This document shows, one piece after another, positions 32,164-41,863 of a stretch of DNA of 48,409 nt (position 1 is its first letter; every line of letters begins with the position of its first letter). Below the pieces are notes generated by a model, which ran no database searches, was not told the origin of the DNA, and worked only from the letters and a program-made list of their open reading frames with translations. Location of the stretch: NCBI RefSeq assembly GCF_004342885.1, contig NZ_SMAB01000017.1, positions 1-48,409 of the forward strand. Direction: 5' to 3'. This DNA comes from Tepidibacillus fermentans (GTDB lineage: Bacteria; Bacillota; Bacilli; Tepidibacillales; Tepidibacillaceae). The position numbers and the translations under genes are program-made.

Positions 32164-35016
32164 GTGAAAGTTGGAGAACTTTTCGCAGTATTGGGCGTAG
32201 ATATGTCGCAATACGATAAAGATTTAGCAGTAGCACAAACGAAAGCAAGAACGGTAGGAAACACAATAAGCGATATATTTAGAAATGCAGTGTCTTTTTC
32301 CATTGGAATGGGTTTATTTAATGCTATTCAAAATGGATTTAGAAGTCTTGTTGGAACGATTTTTGACTTTAATACAATGATGGAAAATGCGAAAATAGGC
32401 TTTACAACAATGTTAGGTAGTGCACAACAGGCAAAAAGCTTTTTGGAGAGTTTGCAAGATTTTGCTGATAAAACTCCATTCGAGTTCCCTCAATTGCAAG
32501 ATAGTGCAAAAATGCTAATGGCATTTGGCTTTGAAGCTAAAGATGTTTTACCTATCATGAAGGCAGTAGGGGACGCTGCGGCAGGAGTAGGTGGAGGAGA
32601 AGAAACAATTAGTAGGATAACTTACGCCCTTGGGCAAATGAGGAATGCAGGTAGAGTTACTGCTCAAGATATGATGCAGTTAACAAGTGCGGGTATTCCC
32701 GCTTGGCATATATTAGCTAAAGCAATAGGAAAAACAGTTCCAGAAGTAAGAAAATTGGCTGAAGAAGGTTTAATACCAGCAGATAAGGCAGTTAATGTAT
32801 TGGTTGTAGGAATGGAAGAACGATTCAAAGACTTAATGAAAAACATGGAAAATACTTGGCAAGGCATTACTTCAACAATTAAGGATACATTAAGAGGAAT
32901 AATTGGCAAAGCAACAGAAGGAGCGTTTGAAGGTTTAAAGAATTGGTTAAAAGGGGTTAGAGATTGGCTACAGCAATTTAAGAGCGAAATAGAAAAGGGT
33001 GGACTTCAGTATGCAATAAGTGAAATGTTCGGGCCAAACGTTTTATTTGCTTTTCAAATGATTGGAGATGCTGTTAAAGGGATTTGGGGCATAATTTCGG
33101 GGTTAGTAAATTTTATTCGAAGCAATTGGAACATTTTTAGGCCAATGGCTTTAGGAGCTTTACTTTTATTTACATCAACCAAGCTTGTGGCATTAGGTAT
33201 GAATATCGCAAGTCAAGCTACTTTGTTTTGGAAATCAATCATGGCGGTTGCCAACGGGACAGCTAAAGCTGCGTCAATTGGGCAAATACTTTTAGCAAAT
33301 GCCATCAATTATTACAGATTACAAATGAAACTTGCCAACGCAGAGGGCATAGCATCAGTTGGGGTTTTTGGAGCGATTAAAATAGCTGCTACGGCTGCAT
33401 GGAGAGCTATTCTTGGGCCAATTGGAATCGCTATTGGTGCCATAGCCGCTTTAATTGTTGCCGGGATACTGGTTTATAAAAACTGGGATAAGGTGAAATA
33501 CTACGGTTTGCAAGCCTGGGGAGCGTTGAAAATCGGGATAGCTTATATTGTCTACGGTATAATCAGCTACTATAAATTGTTACTCGGATGGATACCGGGT
33601 ATAGGGGAAGCTTTTGGGAAAGCTCAAAACGCTTTAATGGATTACATTAACAAAGAAAAAACAATCTTAGCCACCAGGAAACCAGGAAGCCCAGCGGAAG
33701 GTTCTAATGACATTTCCGAGTTGCAAAAACTAAAACAACTTGCTAATCGCCAAAACGAAATTGCCAATAGTGCTGGGAATGCGGCTAATGCAATAAATAA
33801 ACAGGCTGATGCGATTAGAAATCTTGGGAAAGCGGCTAAAAATACCGCCGACAATTTACAATCCTTCGATGAAATGCACAGATTACAGCAGGCAAACACA
33901 GGAAGTGACGGAGAGACCGGAGGATTGCCACCTATTAAATTGCCTGGGGTAGATTTAACTAATTTATCAAAAGGAATAGAAGAAGCGACCAAACAATTAG
34001 GGAATTTAGCTAAAATAGATATCCCAAACACTTTAAGCGAAATTAAAAAAAGCGGAAGTGAGAAACTTGAAGGCATAAAAGAAACTTTTGCTAAAAAATG
34101 GGAAGAGATTAAGAGAAGAATTGGCGATGTATGGGACGGTCTTAAATCAACTTTAAGCTGGGATAACATTAAAAAGAAAATATTAGACGCTTGGGAAACA
34201 TTTAAAAACAGCGATGTTGTATTAAAATGGAACGAAATTAAGAGCAAGATTAAGCAGAAATACGAAGAATTAAAAACAGATTTACCTAATACTTGGAATG
34301 GAATAAAAGCCAAAATTTTAGAGAAATGGGAGAGTTTTAAAAATACTGACGTTGCGACGAAGTGGGAAAGCATTAAAAACAAGATATTAGAAAAGATTGG
34401 AAATTTAAAAACCGAGTTACCAAGCAAGTGGAGCGCAGTCAAAAATGGTATTTTATCAGCTTGGGAAACATTTAAGAGATCTGACGTTGCGACGAAGTGG
34501 GAAAGCATTAAAAACAAGATATTAGAATACTTTGACCACAAGAAGAACCCCCTAACAAAGCCGTTCGAGTGGGGTAAAAATTTAATCAAAAATATTGTAG
34601 ACGGGATAAAAAGTAAGGTTAACGAAGTCAAAAAGGCTGGAGGTACAATAGCTAAGATATTTAAAGACCTGTTAGGTTTTAGTTCTCCAACAAAAGAAGG
34701 ACCTGGAAGCACAGCGGATAAATGGATGCCTAACTTTATGGATATGTTAGCGCAGGGTATTTACAGCAATGTTAGCAATATTAAGGCGGCTGTAAATGCC
34801 ACCGCTGGTGTTTTGCAGGGAGTAGCTATTCAACCTCAGTTAGGCTTAGCTGCAAATAATATTTCTGTTTCACGAAGCCAGGAAACACCAAAAAGTATAT
34901 ATGATAGACCAATTGAACTAACCATTAACCTTGGCGGCCATACGATATTCAAAGAAATTATTAACGGCATAAACATGGTACAAAGGCAAGCAGGGAAAAA
35001 CCTTATAACGATATAG
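32164..35016 (+). CDS. Tail tape measure protein
   Basis: 950-aa protein that sets tail length and helps DNA delivery. GTG 32164 follows AAGGTGGTGAT. The N-terminal tape-measure domain (AKIGFTTMLGSAQQAKSFLE, FADKTPFEFPQLQDSAKMLM, GRVTAQDMMQLTSAGIPAW) spans about 60-270. Hydrophobic segments lie near 325-350, 415-440 and 455-480. A helical region from about 590 holds Trp-centred repeats (WESIKNKIL, WNGIKAKIL, WETFK). At roughly 0.15 nm per residue, a tail of about 140 nm is expected. Confidence 0.95.
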   Translation: MKVGELFAVLGVDMSQYDKDLAVAQTKARTVGNTISDIFRNAVSFSIGMGLFNAIQNGFRSLVGTIFDFNTMMENAKIGFTTMLGSAQQAKSFLESLQDFADKTPFEFPQLQDSAKMLMAFGFEAKDVLPIMKAVGDAAAGVGGGEETISRITYALGQMRNAGRVTAQDMMQLTSAGIPAWHILAKAIGKTVPEVRKLAEEGLIPADKAVNVLVVGMEERFKDLMKNMENTWQGITSTIKDTLRGIIGKATEGAFEGLKNWLKGVRDWLQQFKSEIEKGGLQYAISEMFGPNVLFAFQMIGDAVKGIWGIISGLVNFIRSNWNIFRPMALGALLLFTSTKLVALGMNIASQATLFWKSIMAVANGTAKAASIGQILLANAINYYRLQMKLANAEGIASVGVFGAIKIAATAAWRAILGPIGIAIGAIAALIVAGILVYKNWDKVKYYGLQAWGALKIGIAYIVYGIISYYKLLLGWIPGIGEAFGKAQNALMDYINKEKTILATRKPGSPAEGSNDISELQKLKQLANRQNEIANSAGNAANAINKQADAIRNLGKAAKNTADNLQSFDEMHRLQQANTGSDGETGGLPPIKLPGVDLTNLSKGIEEATKQLGNLAKIDIPNTLSEIKKSGSEKLEGIKETFAKKWEEIKRRIGDVWDGLKSTLSWDNIKKKILDAWETFKNSDVVLKWNEIKSKIKQKYEELKTDLPNTWNGIKAKILEKWESFKNTDVATKWESIKNKILEKIGNLKTELPSKWSAVKNGILSAWETFKRSDVATKWESIKNKILEYFDHKKNPLTKPFEWGKNLIKNIVDGIKSKVNEVKKAGGTIAKIFKDLLGFSSPTKEGPGSTADKWMPNFMDMLAQGIYSNVSNIKAAVNATAGVLQGVAIQPQLGLAANNISVSRSQETPKSIYDRPIELTINLGGHTIFKEIINGINMVQRQAGKNLITI
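34346..34527 (+). repeat. 135-bp-period repeat in the tape measure gene
   Basis: A 47-bp segment at 34346-34392 recurs identically at 34481-34527. It encodes DVATKWESIKNKILE twice. The period of 135 bp is 45 codons, so loss or gain of one unit keeps the frame. Confidence 0.85.
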
Positions 35017-35029
35017 GAGGGGTGGTAAT

Positions 35030-35380
35030 ATGCTGAAGATTAATGGGGTGGCTATTGCCACTCCTTCGACTTTTGAGGTGAATATTTACGACATTGATGG
35101 CGAAAGTAACCGGAACGCGAAAGGTGAGCTTATCCGGGATAGAATAGCGACGAAAAGGAAGTTAAAATGCGAGTGGCCACCTTTAACAATGGCCAACATT
35201 TCTGCAATTCTTCAAGCAACCAGCGCTGAATTTTTTACAGTTGAATACCCAGACCCAATGGCCGGAGCGGTAATTACTAAAACCTTCTATGTGGGTGATA
35301 GATCCGCACCGATACTTAAAAAAGATAGCTCTGGGAACTATACCTGGCAGGGATTAAGTTTAAGCTTTATTGAGAAGTAG
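35030..35380 (+). CDS. Small tail protein (DUF6711-like)
   Basis: 116-aa beta-rich protein (MLKINGVAIATPSTFEVNIY, ANISAILQATSAEFFTVEYP, TWQGLSLSFIEK). It lies between the tape measure and the tail-tip gene, where a distal-tail component is expected. Resembles DUF6711 proteins. AGGAGGGGTGGT precedes the ATG. Confidence 0.75.
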   Translation: MLKINGVAIATPSTFEVNIYDIDGESNRNAKGELIRDRIATKRKLKCEWPPLTMANISAILQATSAEFFTVEYPDPMAGAVITKTFYVGDRSAPILKKDSSGNYTWQGLSLSFIEK

Positions 35381-35390
35381 GTGAGAGGGA

Positions 35391-36752
35391 ATGTACAATG
35401 TATCGCAGGCTTTTAAGGATACAATAAAGCAGTCAGGAAGAACGATAAAAGCAAAGGTGCAAATCAATAATAATACCTACTATGAGGATAATATCGTTGA
35501 TTTGGCTTACGAAGACACCAGCAATCCCGACAGTGCTTTTGAAATAGGAACGAACGCAGCCGCCACGCTTAATATTTTCTTGGTAAACGTCAATGAAGTC
35601 TTTGAAACTGCCACTATTAAGCCATATCTTGGCTTAGATATGGCTGGAACAATAGAGTATGTACCATTGGGAGTATTTTATGTCGATAAGGTAACATGGA
35701 ATAAAAACATAGCAAAGTTAACGTGCTATGATGGCATGGTAAAGCTGGAGCAACAATATATTAGTGGATTAACTTACCCGGCAACTTTAACGGATGTAGT
35801 AAACGAAATATGCACTAAGACTGGGATACAATTTGTCGGGACGCTACCAAACTATACTATATCAAAGTTAGAAGGCTACACTTTCCGGGAAGTAATCGGT
35901 TATGTAGCTTCCCTGTGTGGTGGCTTTGCAAAGTTTAACCGGGATGGGAAATTAGAAATACGAAGCTATGCTTCGACGGTGTCGGAAACAATTACCGGAG
36001 ACAATTACATTGATTTTAATAAGACAAAGGATAATCTATTCAGGATAGACAAAGTCACAGCAATTATTGGGGACACCACTTTAAGCAAGGGAACAATAAG
36101 TGCTGGAGGTAGCGAAGTAGTCTTTGAAAATCCCTGGGTTACAGACCAGATACTAACTGATATTTACAACAAGCTTAATGGCTTTTCTTATTATCCGGCG
36201 AAATTAAAGTGGCAGGGCAATCCAGCAATTGAGTGCGGAGATAAAGTCGAGATAACCACCACCGACAACCAAACCTTTTACATTCCAGTTATGCGTCATT
36301 TCTTAAAATACTCCGGTGGACTTACATCTGAAATTGAGACTATTGGGGAGACAGAAAACAAAAATGCCTTCAACACTGCAGGAACTATTTCACAAAAGAT
36401 TGAAAGGGTAGTTCATGAACAAGTATTGATCAATCAAGCACTAATTAACAAAGCCGATATTGAAGATTTAAATGCAGTAAACGCTAGAATAGACAATCTA
36501 AAAGTAGATACAGCGATGATTAATGATTTAGCAGTAACAAACGCAAAAATTGCGAATGCAAGTATAGACAATGCAAAGATTGCTTCTTTAGCTGTAGGTA
36601 CTGCAAACATACAAGATAGTGCGATAACCAATGCAAAAATTGCGAATGCAAGTATAGACAATGCAAAGATTGCTTCTTTAGCTGTAGGTACTGCAAACAT
36701 ACAAGATAGTGCGATAACCAATGCAAAAATTGCGAATGCAATGCAAGTATAG
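35391..36752 (+). CDS. Tail-tip/fibre protein, 5' part (frame broken at 36738)
   Basis: The N-terminal about 340 residues look like a tail-tip protein (YNVSQAFKDTIKQSGRTIKA, GVFYVDKVTWNKN, CGGFAKFNRDGKLEIRSYAS). After about residue 375 come AKI-type repeats (ASIDNAKIASLAVGTANIQD). A 5-bp duplication of ATGCA at about 36738-36747 shifts the frame and the ORF ends as ...ANAMQV at 36752. Without it the frame joins the next ORF to 40213, a 1605-aa protein. This is probably one gene, now split or in an OFF state. Confidence 0.85.
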   Translation: MYNVSQAFKDTIKQSGRTIKAKVQINNNTYYEDNIVDLAYEDTSNPDSAFEIGTNAAATLNIFLVNVNEVFETATIKPYLGLDMAGTIEYVPLGVFYVDKVTWNKNIAKLTCYDGMVKLEQQYISGLTYPATLTDVVNEICTKTGIQFVGTLPNYTISKLEGYTFREVIGYVASLCGGFAKFNRDGKLEIRSYASTVSETITGDNYIDFNKTKDNLFRIDKVTAIIGDTTLSKGTISAGGSEVVFENPWVTDQILTDIYNKLNGFSYYPAKLKWQGNPAIECGDKVEITTTDNQTFYIPVMRHFLKYSGGLTSEIETIGETENKNAFNTAGTISQKIERVVHEQVLINQALINKADIEDLNAVNARIDNLKVDTAMINDLAVTNAKIANASIDNAKIASLAVGTANIQDSAITNAKIANASIDNAKIASLAVGTANIQDSAITNAKIANAMQV

Positions 36753-36837
36753 ACAATGCAAAGATTGCTTCTTTAGCTGTAGGTACTGCAAACATACAAG
36801 ATAGTGCGATAACCAATGCAAAAATTGCGAATGCAGC
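36543..36837 (+). repeat. 90-bp tandem repeats with a 5-bp insertion
   Basis: Units start at 36543, 36633, 36723 and 36818 (the last partial). The first two spacings are exactly 90 bp (30 codons) and the third is 95. The extra ATGCA in unit 3 (two copies side by side) is the frameshift. Otherwise the units look identical. Confidence 0.92.
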
Positions 36838-36910
36838 TATTGATAACGCCAAAATTGCAGACGCTTCAATATCTACAGCTAAAATTCAAAATGGTGCTAT
36901 TACAACAGCT

Positions 36911-39900
36911 TTGATAGGAACAGGTGCAGTACAAACAGCACAAATTGCAGATGGTAGTATCACGGATGCAAAAATTGTTAGTTTAACAGCAACTAAAATA
37001 ACGTCCGGGACTATTGATACTGGACAAGTAACTGTGCAAGGTGCGAACGGAAAATTACGTATTAGTGGCAACCGTCTACAAGTGTTCGACAATCAACAAA
37101 CACCCGTCGAGCGTGTTTCGTTAGGTGATGTAAATGGTGATGGTACCGTTTACGGTTTAAGAGTTAGAAGCGCAGATGGAGCGACTGTTTTATATGACCA
37201 CAACGGTGTTTATTCGGCTGGTATTACAGATGGGGCAATTACAAATCCTAAAATCTCAAGTGGAGCAGTAGACAATCGAGTAATTGCCGCGAATGCTATT
37301 ACAGCCGATAAAATCGTTGCTGGTACGATTACAGGTGATAAAATAGCGTCTAATACTATAACTGCAAACAATATTGCGGCAAATACCATCACAGCAGGTA
37401 GTGCTATCATTGCAGATGGTGCTATAACTACTGCGAAAATTGGTGATGGTTCAATCACTACAGTTAAAATTGAGGATGCGTCAATAACAAGTGCTAAAAT
37501 AGGCGCTGCTCAAGTTGATACAGTCAATATTAAAGATGGTTCAATAACAAATGCAAAAATATCAGATTTGTCAGCAGACAAAATAACTTCAGGTGTTATT
37601 GATTCATCTATAGTAAATGTAGGAAATGACAAAATTGAATTAAATGGATATACAGGGAACATAAATCTAAAACGAGATGACAAAACTTTAGGTGTAACAC
37701 TTGGGAGATATAATTATGATACTGGCGTTAGTGATGCTACATTTAGTAGAAGTAGTATCGCATACAAACAAGATGGCACACAAGTCGTAACAAACACACC
37801 ACGATTCGAGACAGGCAAATTCGGCAAGGCAATCATGGTGGAAGAGGGGACGCAGAACTTACTCAAGAACGCCAGCTTTGAGGTGTACACGGGAACGACT
37901 GGTGTGGCGGATGGGTGGAGTAACTGGGTAAAAACTGGTGTAACTGCAGTTTATTCTATTGATACTACTATTTATCGGTCATCTGGGTTGAAGTCGCAAA
38001 AAATAGAGATAACAGCAAATTCTTCTGGTACGACTGGTGGGCAATGCTCATTGTATCAAGATGTCGCTGTCGGTGCTTCTGTTAATATTACTCATTCCAT
38101 TTATTATCAGATTTCTGGAGTAGATGTAAAAATAGGAGTTGCCGGTACTGCATTTGACAGCACAGGTGCGGTAATATCTACTTTCATGAGTACAACATCA
38201 CCAACAGGAAATACATCAGGTTGGCAACGATTATATGTATCAGGAGTTACTCCCGCAAACACTGCAAAAGTTAGATTTGATATATCTTTCCAAGTCAATG
38301 TTGCAAATGCACTTGGTACTATTTGGATTGATGATGCTCAGTTAGAACAAAAATCCTACCCAACATCAATCATCTTTGCCAACGACACCACGACGCAAGC
38401 TACCCGCTCCGCCGAGACCATGACTATCCCAACGACGGGGGTATTGAATCCGCAGGAGGGGACGGTGGAGTGCTGGTGCGTGTTACCTAATATTCCTAGA
38501 GACGGCGATATACTTGTTGGTACTGATTCTGGCTGGGGTGGTCGCATATGGCTGCCATTTAAATCTGCAGGCATACCACGTATTTCAATCTATACAAGTA
38601 ATATCAATTCTGATGTGCTTATTTACGATGTACCATCTCAATATTTAAATACATGGGTTTATTTAGTAGTTACTTGGGATGGGCAAACAAAGAAACTTTA
38701 TTTAAATGGGCAAATGGTTGCTAGTAAATCTTACACAGGAACATTTAATATTACTACATCATCGTTTATGATAGGTAAATCATTAAACTCCCTCATCGAC
38801 GACCTTCGCATTTCCAGACGTGCTAGAACTGATGCAGAAATAGCGGCTGCGTATGCGAGCAATACGCCATTAATTGCTGATGAATATACAACATACAAAT
38901 TGGAATTTGATGGCAGCCTAAATAAAATTTCATCAAATTATGGATTGAAAGTATTGGATGGATATATTGATGCTTCGTCTATTACAACAGGCACACTTGA
39001 TGCCTCAAAAGTAAATGTTGTCAACTTAAACGCATCAAATATTACAACAGGAACGCTAAAATCAATAACAATTGATTCGGTCACTGGCGTTTATAGTGGT
39101 GACATTAAAACAGCAAACCTATTTATTGACGGACAAGGCGGGCAAAATGATGGGCTCGGCATGGGTGCAATTACAGTAAAAGTACCTAATAGTGTAGGGA
39201 CTAGCACAATGTATACGATAGGCGCTAGTCGACTAGGGTCTGGAGATGACTTTGAAGTGTACCTTGGATTCACTGATAGGATTGGCGGAACGGTTACATC
39301 ATTAACACAAGTAAAAATTGATGCTGGAATGTTATACACAACTGGACACATACACAGCTTGGAGTACATTGAAGCAGATGGCGATTATTATTTAGCTTCT
39401 GGTAAGCAAATTACAAGCAAATATAACAACGGCCCGATCTTAAAAGACCACGCAAACGGTAATATTACGCTTAATGCAGCTGGCGGTTCTTTATATTTAG
39501 GTTATTACAATACAGGAGTAATTTATAATCAAGTAAAAACATTTATGCCTAATGGCTCTGGCATAAAAGGCAACAATACTGGGAATGCAAATGTATCTTA
39601 TTTTGCATTTTACGAAAGTGATGGAGCTACACGTCAAGGATGGATAGGTGCAGGTAGTTCATCAAATAGCGATATATATCTTTCCGCTGATGTCGGCAGT
39701 GTCAGGTTGAACGCTTATAACTCTATCGTCTATTTCGGGTCAACTTCGGTAGATTATGGTGGCGGTAATGCTCGTTGGAGACGGGATGCATCAAACTATA
39801 TCTATCAAGATGGATCGCAGGTTGTGTTCTACATTGGTGGTGAAGCAAAACATACATTTAGGTCTGATGGGACTAAGTCTGGTGGGTCTATCGTAATTGA

Positions 39901-40213
39901 CGGAAAAAACTACGGTATGTCGCCTATCGACAGTCCGCGAACGTTGATCAGTGACCTAATGCAAGGGATTAATGTGTCAACGACAGGAACAAAAGTTTAT
40001 CTGGATTCAGTCTTCTACAAAACTATCAATGGATATTCACTTTTCTTTAATAAAAACGGAATCGAAATAGTAGAACAAGCACCTGACTATTTCGTCATAA
40101 AAAGCACTGACGTTGATAAAGTTGTAGATGTTTTTATCATAGGTACACGTGTTGGAGAAGAAGGAAAATACTACTATAACCTTGACATCATTGATGGAGG
40201 TGTTTCATCTTGA
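36911..40213 (+). CDS. Tail fibre, 3' part: repeat, LamG-like and C-terminal domains
   Basis: Continues the 35391 gene in the shifted frame. The TTG at 36911 has no RBS, so this part is probably not made alone. It has further AKI/TSG repeats (about 1-235), then a carbohydrate-binding-like jelly-roll (NLLKNASFEVYTGTTGVADG, QLEQKSYPTSIIFAND, about 310-490). A concanavalin/LamG-type domain follows (GTVECWCVLPNI, LVVTWDGQTKKLYLNGQMVA, SLIDDLRISRRARTDAEIAA, about 505-650), then a long beta-rich C-terminal region. The domains suggest binding to cell-surface glycans. Confidence 0.82.
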   Translation: MIGTGAVQTAQIADGSITDAKIVSLTATKITSGTIDTGQVTVQGANGKLRISGNRLQVFDNQQTPVERVSLGDVNGDGTVYGLRVRSADGATVLYDHNGVYSAGITDGAITNPKISSGAVDNRVIAANAITADKIVAGTITGDKIASNTITANNIAANTITAGSAIIADGAITTAKIGDGSITTVKIEDASITSAKIGAAQVDTVNIKDGSITNAKISDLSADKITSGVIDSSIVNVGNDKIELNGYTGNINLKRDDKTLGVTLGRYNYDTGVSDATFSRSSIAYKQDGTQVVTNTPRFETGKFGKAIMVEEGTQNLLKNASFEVYTGTTGVADGWSNWVKTGVTAVYSIDTTIYRSSGLKSQKIEITANSSGTTGGQCSLYQDVAVGASVNITHSIYYQISGVDVKIGVAGTAFDSTGAVISTFMSTTSPTGNTSGWQRLYVSGVTPANTAKVRFDISFQVNVANALGTIWIDDAQLEQKSYPTSIIFANDTTTQATRSAETMTIPTTGVLNPQEGTVECWCVLPNIPRDGDILVGTDSGWGGRIWLPFKSAGIPRISIYTSNINSDVLIYDVPSQYLNTWVYLVVTWDGQTKKLYLNGQMVASKSYTGTFNITTSSFMIGKSLNSLIDDLRISRRARTDAEIAAAYASNTPLIADEYTTYKLEFDGSLNKISSNYGLKVLDGYIDASSITTGTLDASKVNVVNLNASNITTGTLKSITIDSVTGVYSGDIKTANLFIDGQGGQNDGLGMGAITVKVPNSVGTSTMYTIGASRLGSGDDFEVYLGFTDRIGGTVTSLTQVKIDAGMLYTTGHIHSLEYIEADGDYYLASGKQITSKYNNGPILKDHANGNITLNAAGGSLYLGYYNTGVIYNQVKTFMPNGSGIKGNNTGNANVSYFAFYESDGATRQGWIGAGSSSNSDIYLSADVGSVRLNAYNSIVYFGSTSVDYGGGNARWRRDASNYIYQDGSQVVFYIGGEAKHTFRSDGTKSGGSIVIDGKNYGMSPIDSPRTLISDLMQGINVSTTGTKVYLDSVFYKTINGYSLFFNKNGIEIVEQAPDYFVIKSTDVDKVVDVFIIGTRVGEEGKYYYNLDIIDGGVSS

Positions 40214-40377
40214 TAAAATGGTACAACGAAAAGAAACGAATTGAAGTGGCTGAAATTGACGAAATGACAGGAGAATATCTTATAGATGCCGTAATCCCAG
40301 AAGATCGGTTTAATGGAAAGAAGCACATCAAAGTAAAACCTCCAAAAAATCTAAAAAACCGAAATGGGATAAGATAG
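40210..40377 (+). CDS. Small tail-region ORF (55 aa)
   Basis: TTG 40210 overlaps the fibre stop and has GGAGGTG upstream. It encodes MIKWYNEKKRIEVAEIDEMT and a Lys/Pro-rich end. Probably a real small gene after the fibre; function unknown (perhaps a fibre assembly factor). Confidence 0.6.
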   Translation: MIKWYNEKKRIEVAEIDEMTGEYLIDAVIPEDRFNGKKHIKVKPPKNLKNRNGIR

Positions 40378-40402
40378 ATAAGATGTGGATGGAGGGGTAA
40401 TA

Positions 40403-40567
40403 ATGGCAAAATTTGAATTTAACGAGAATCAGATCAACAATATAATGGTATTTTTAAATCGAGTGCCAGTAACTGGATTTAAGGAAATTGAAGCTATGAA
40501 TGAGATTATAAGAATTTTTCAGAATCCAATAATTGAGCAAGATAATATGGTGACACCTAAAAAATAG
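40403..40567 (+). CDS. Small phage protein before the holin (54 aa)
   Basis: From ATG 40403 with GGAGGGGTAATA upstream. It reads MAKFEFNENQINNIMVFLNR, VPVTGFKEIEAMNEIIRI; a helical protein of a type often seen next to phage lysis genes. A terminator overlaps its end. Function unknown. Confidence 0.7.
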   Translation: MAKFEFNENQINNIMVFLNRVPVTGFKEIEAMNEIIRIFQNPIIEQDNMVTPKK

Positions 40568-40627
40568 GTGTTTTTATTGGTGTTTTTTATTAATGTAGAT
40601 AAGCTGCCCAATTTGGGTAGCTTTTTT
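40553..40627 (+). terminator. Two terminators after the tail genes
   Basis: ACACCTA (40553-40559) pairs with TAGGTGT (40565-40571) before TTTTT. A stronger AGCTGCCC (40602-40609) pairs with GGGTAGCT before TTTTTT (to 40627). They separate the tail operon from the lysis genes. Confidence 0.8.
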
Positions 40628-40655
40628 ATATTCATAATAAAAAAGGAGGATTCAT

Positions 40656-41066
40656 ATGGAACGATTAGATGTATTTCTTAAAACAGCAATATCATTTTTT
40701 GGGGCCACAGCCTCTTATTTTTATGGTGGGTGGTCGGCATTGCTTGGTGTTTTACTCTCTTTTGTAATCATCGACTATATCACCGGCGTGATCGCAGCAA
40801 GCATTGAGAGCAAACTGAAAAGTTCAATTGGTTTGATTGGAATCGCACGAAAAGTATATATTTTCGTCCTGATTGCTATCGCACATCTTGTAGATCAGAC
40901 GCTTGGTGACGCTCATTTCATTCGAGACGCAACAATTTTCTTTTATTTAGCTAACGAACTTTTATCGATCTTTGAGAACATCGGTAGGACAGGCTTGCCA
41001 TTGCCTGAAGTATTAAAAAATGCAGTAGAAGTTTTGAAACAGAAAGGGGATAGAAGCAATGAGTAA
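40656..41066 (+). CDS. Phage holin (holin-4/Cph1 type)
   Basis: 136-aa membrane protein that opens the membrane for the endolysin. Three hydrophobic segments are visible: AISFFGATASYFYGGWSALL, VLLSFVIIDYITGVIAASIE, and VYIFVLIAIAHLVDQ to FFYLANELLSIFENIG. The DYITGVIAA and SIxxxxGRxGLPxPxxL features fit the Holin_4 family. AAAGGAGGATTC precedes the ATG. It overlaps the amidase by 8 bases. Confidence 0.93.
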   Translation: MERLDVFLKTAISFFGATASYFYGGWSALLGVLLSFVIIDYITGVIAASIESKLKSSIGLIGIARKVYIFVLIAIAHLVDQTLGDAHFIRDATIFFYLANELLSIFENIGRTGLPLPEVLKNAVEVLKQKGDRSNE

Positions 41067-41748
41067 AATTTTTATCGACGCTGGACACGGTGGGAATGAT
41101 CCAGGAGCCGTTGGAAATGGTATTCAAGAGAAAAATATAACACTTAAACTTGCCACAATGTTACGTGACTTCTTAATCAAGAATTATGTTTGTGAAGTCA
41201 AAATGACACGTGAAGCGGATGTATTTGTTGAATTATCTCAACGTGATAATATTGCAAACAATTGGAAAGCTGATTACTTCATTAGCCTTCATGTCAATGC
41301 AGGTGGTGGACAAGGGTTTGAGTCGCACATCTATAATGGAACGGTGAGTGCTAAGACAATAGCCATGCAGAATGTCATACACGGTGAAGTCATGTCTTAT
41401 TTGAAACAATTTAACATCACAGACAGAGGAAAGAAACGTTCTAACTTTTCTGTCGTTCGTGAGACAAAAATGCCAGCTATCTTAACGGAGAATCTGTTCA
41501 TCGATAACTCAAGAGAAGCTGGGTTACTTAAAGATGATAAATTCTTGCGAGGATTGGCAGAGGCACACGGTAGAGGATTAGCGAAAGGATTAGGATTACA
41601 AGTGAAGCCTGTGGAATCGAAGTCAAAAACTTCAAACAAACTATTATATAAAGTACAAGTAGGAGTTTTTGCAGAGAAAGCAAATGCCGATCGTCTAGCT
41701 GCTGAATTGAAAGCAAAAGGTTACAATGTTTTTGTAGTACAAGAGTAA
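41059..41748 (+). CDS. N-acetylmuramoyl-L-alanine amidase endolysin with SPOR-like end
   Basis: Cell-wall lysin that cuts the amide bond between MurNAc and the stem peptide. The 229-aa amidase_3 domain has zinc/catalytic residues His10 (DAGHGG), Glu24, His78 (SLHVN) and Glu144 (LTENLFIDN). Residues about 193-229 (LLYKVQVGVFAEKANADRLA) form a SPOR-like wall-binding repeat. It lacks a signal peptide, as expected when a holin releases it. It is directly followed by a terminator. Confidence 0.95.
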   Translation: MSKIFIDAGHGGNDPGAVGNGIQEKNITLKLATMLRDFLIKNYVCEVKMTREADVFVELSQRDNIANNWKADYFISLHVNAGGGQGFESHIYNGTVSAKTIAMQNVIHGEVMSYLKQFNITDRGKKRSNFSVVRETKMPAILTENLFIDNSREAGLLKDDKFLRGLAEAHGRGLAKGLGLQVKPVESKSKTSNKLLYKVQVGVFAEKANADRLAAELKAKGYNVFVVQE

Positions 41749-41755
41749 AAGTAGT

Positions 41756-41789
41756 AAGCCCCTGGCCAATCGGTTAGGGGCTTTTTTTT
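41756..41789 (+). terminator. Terminator after the lysis genes
   Basis: AAGCCCCT (41756-41763) pairs with AGGGGCTT (41776-41783), then a run of T residues to 41789. It ends late transcription. Confidence 0.92.
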
Positions 41790-41863
41790 GTTTTAAAGTA
41801 ATTTTTTATAATTTTAGCATTATGCTTCTTTACAAAATAACCAAATGTATCAATTTTGTATCA

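Noticed and set aside
33642-34712. 356-aa minus-strand ORF within the tape measure gene
   Set aside because: Antisense shadow of the helical repeat region; no RBS and low-complexity hydrophobic composition.
36543-36837. CRISPR-like array from regularly spaced repeats
   Set aside because: The 90-bp units are head-to-tail with no variable spacers and encode in-frame protein repeats.
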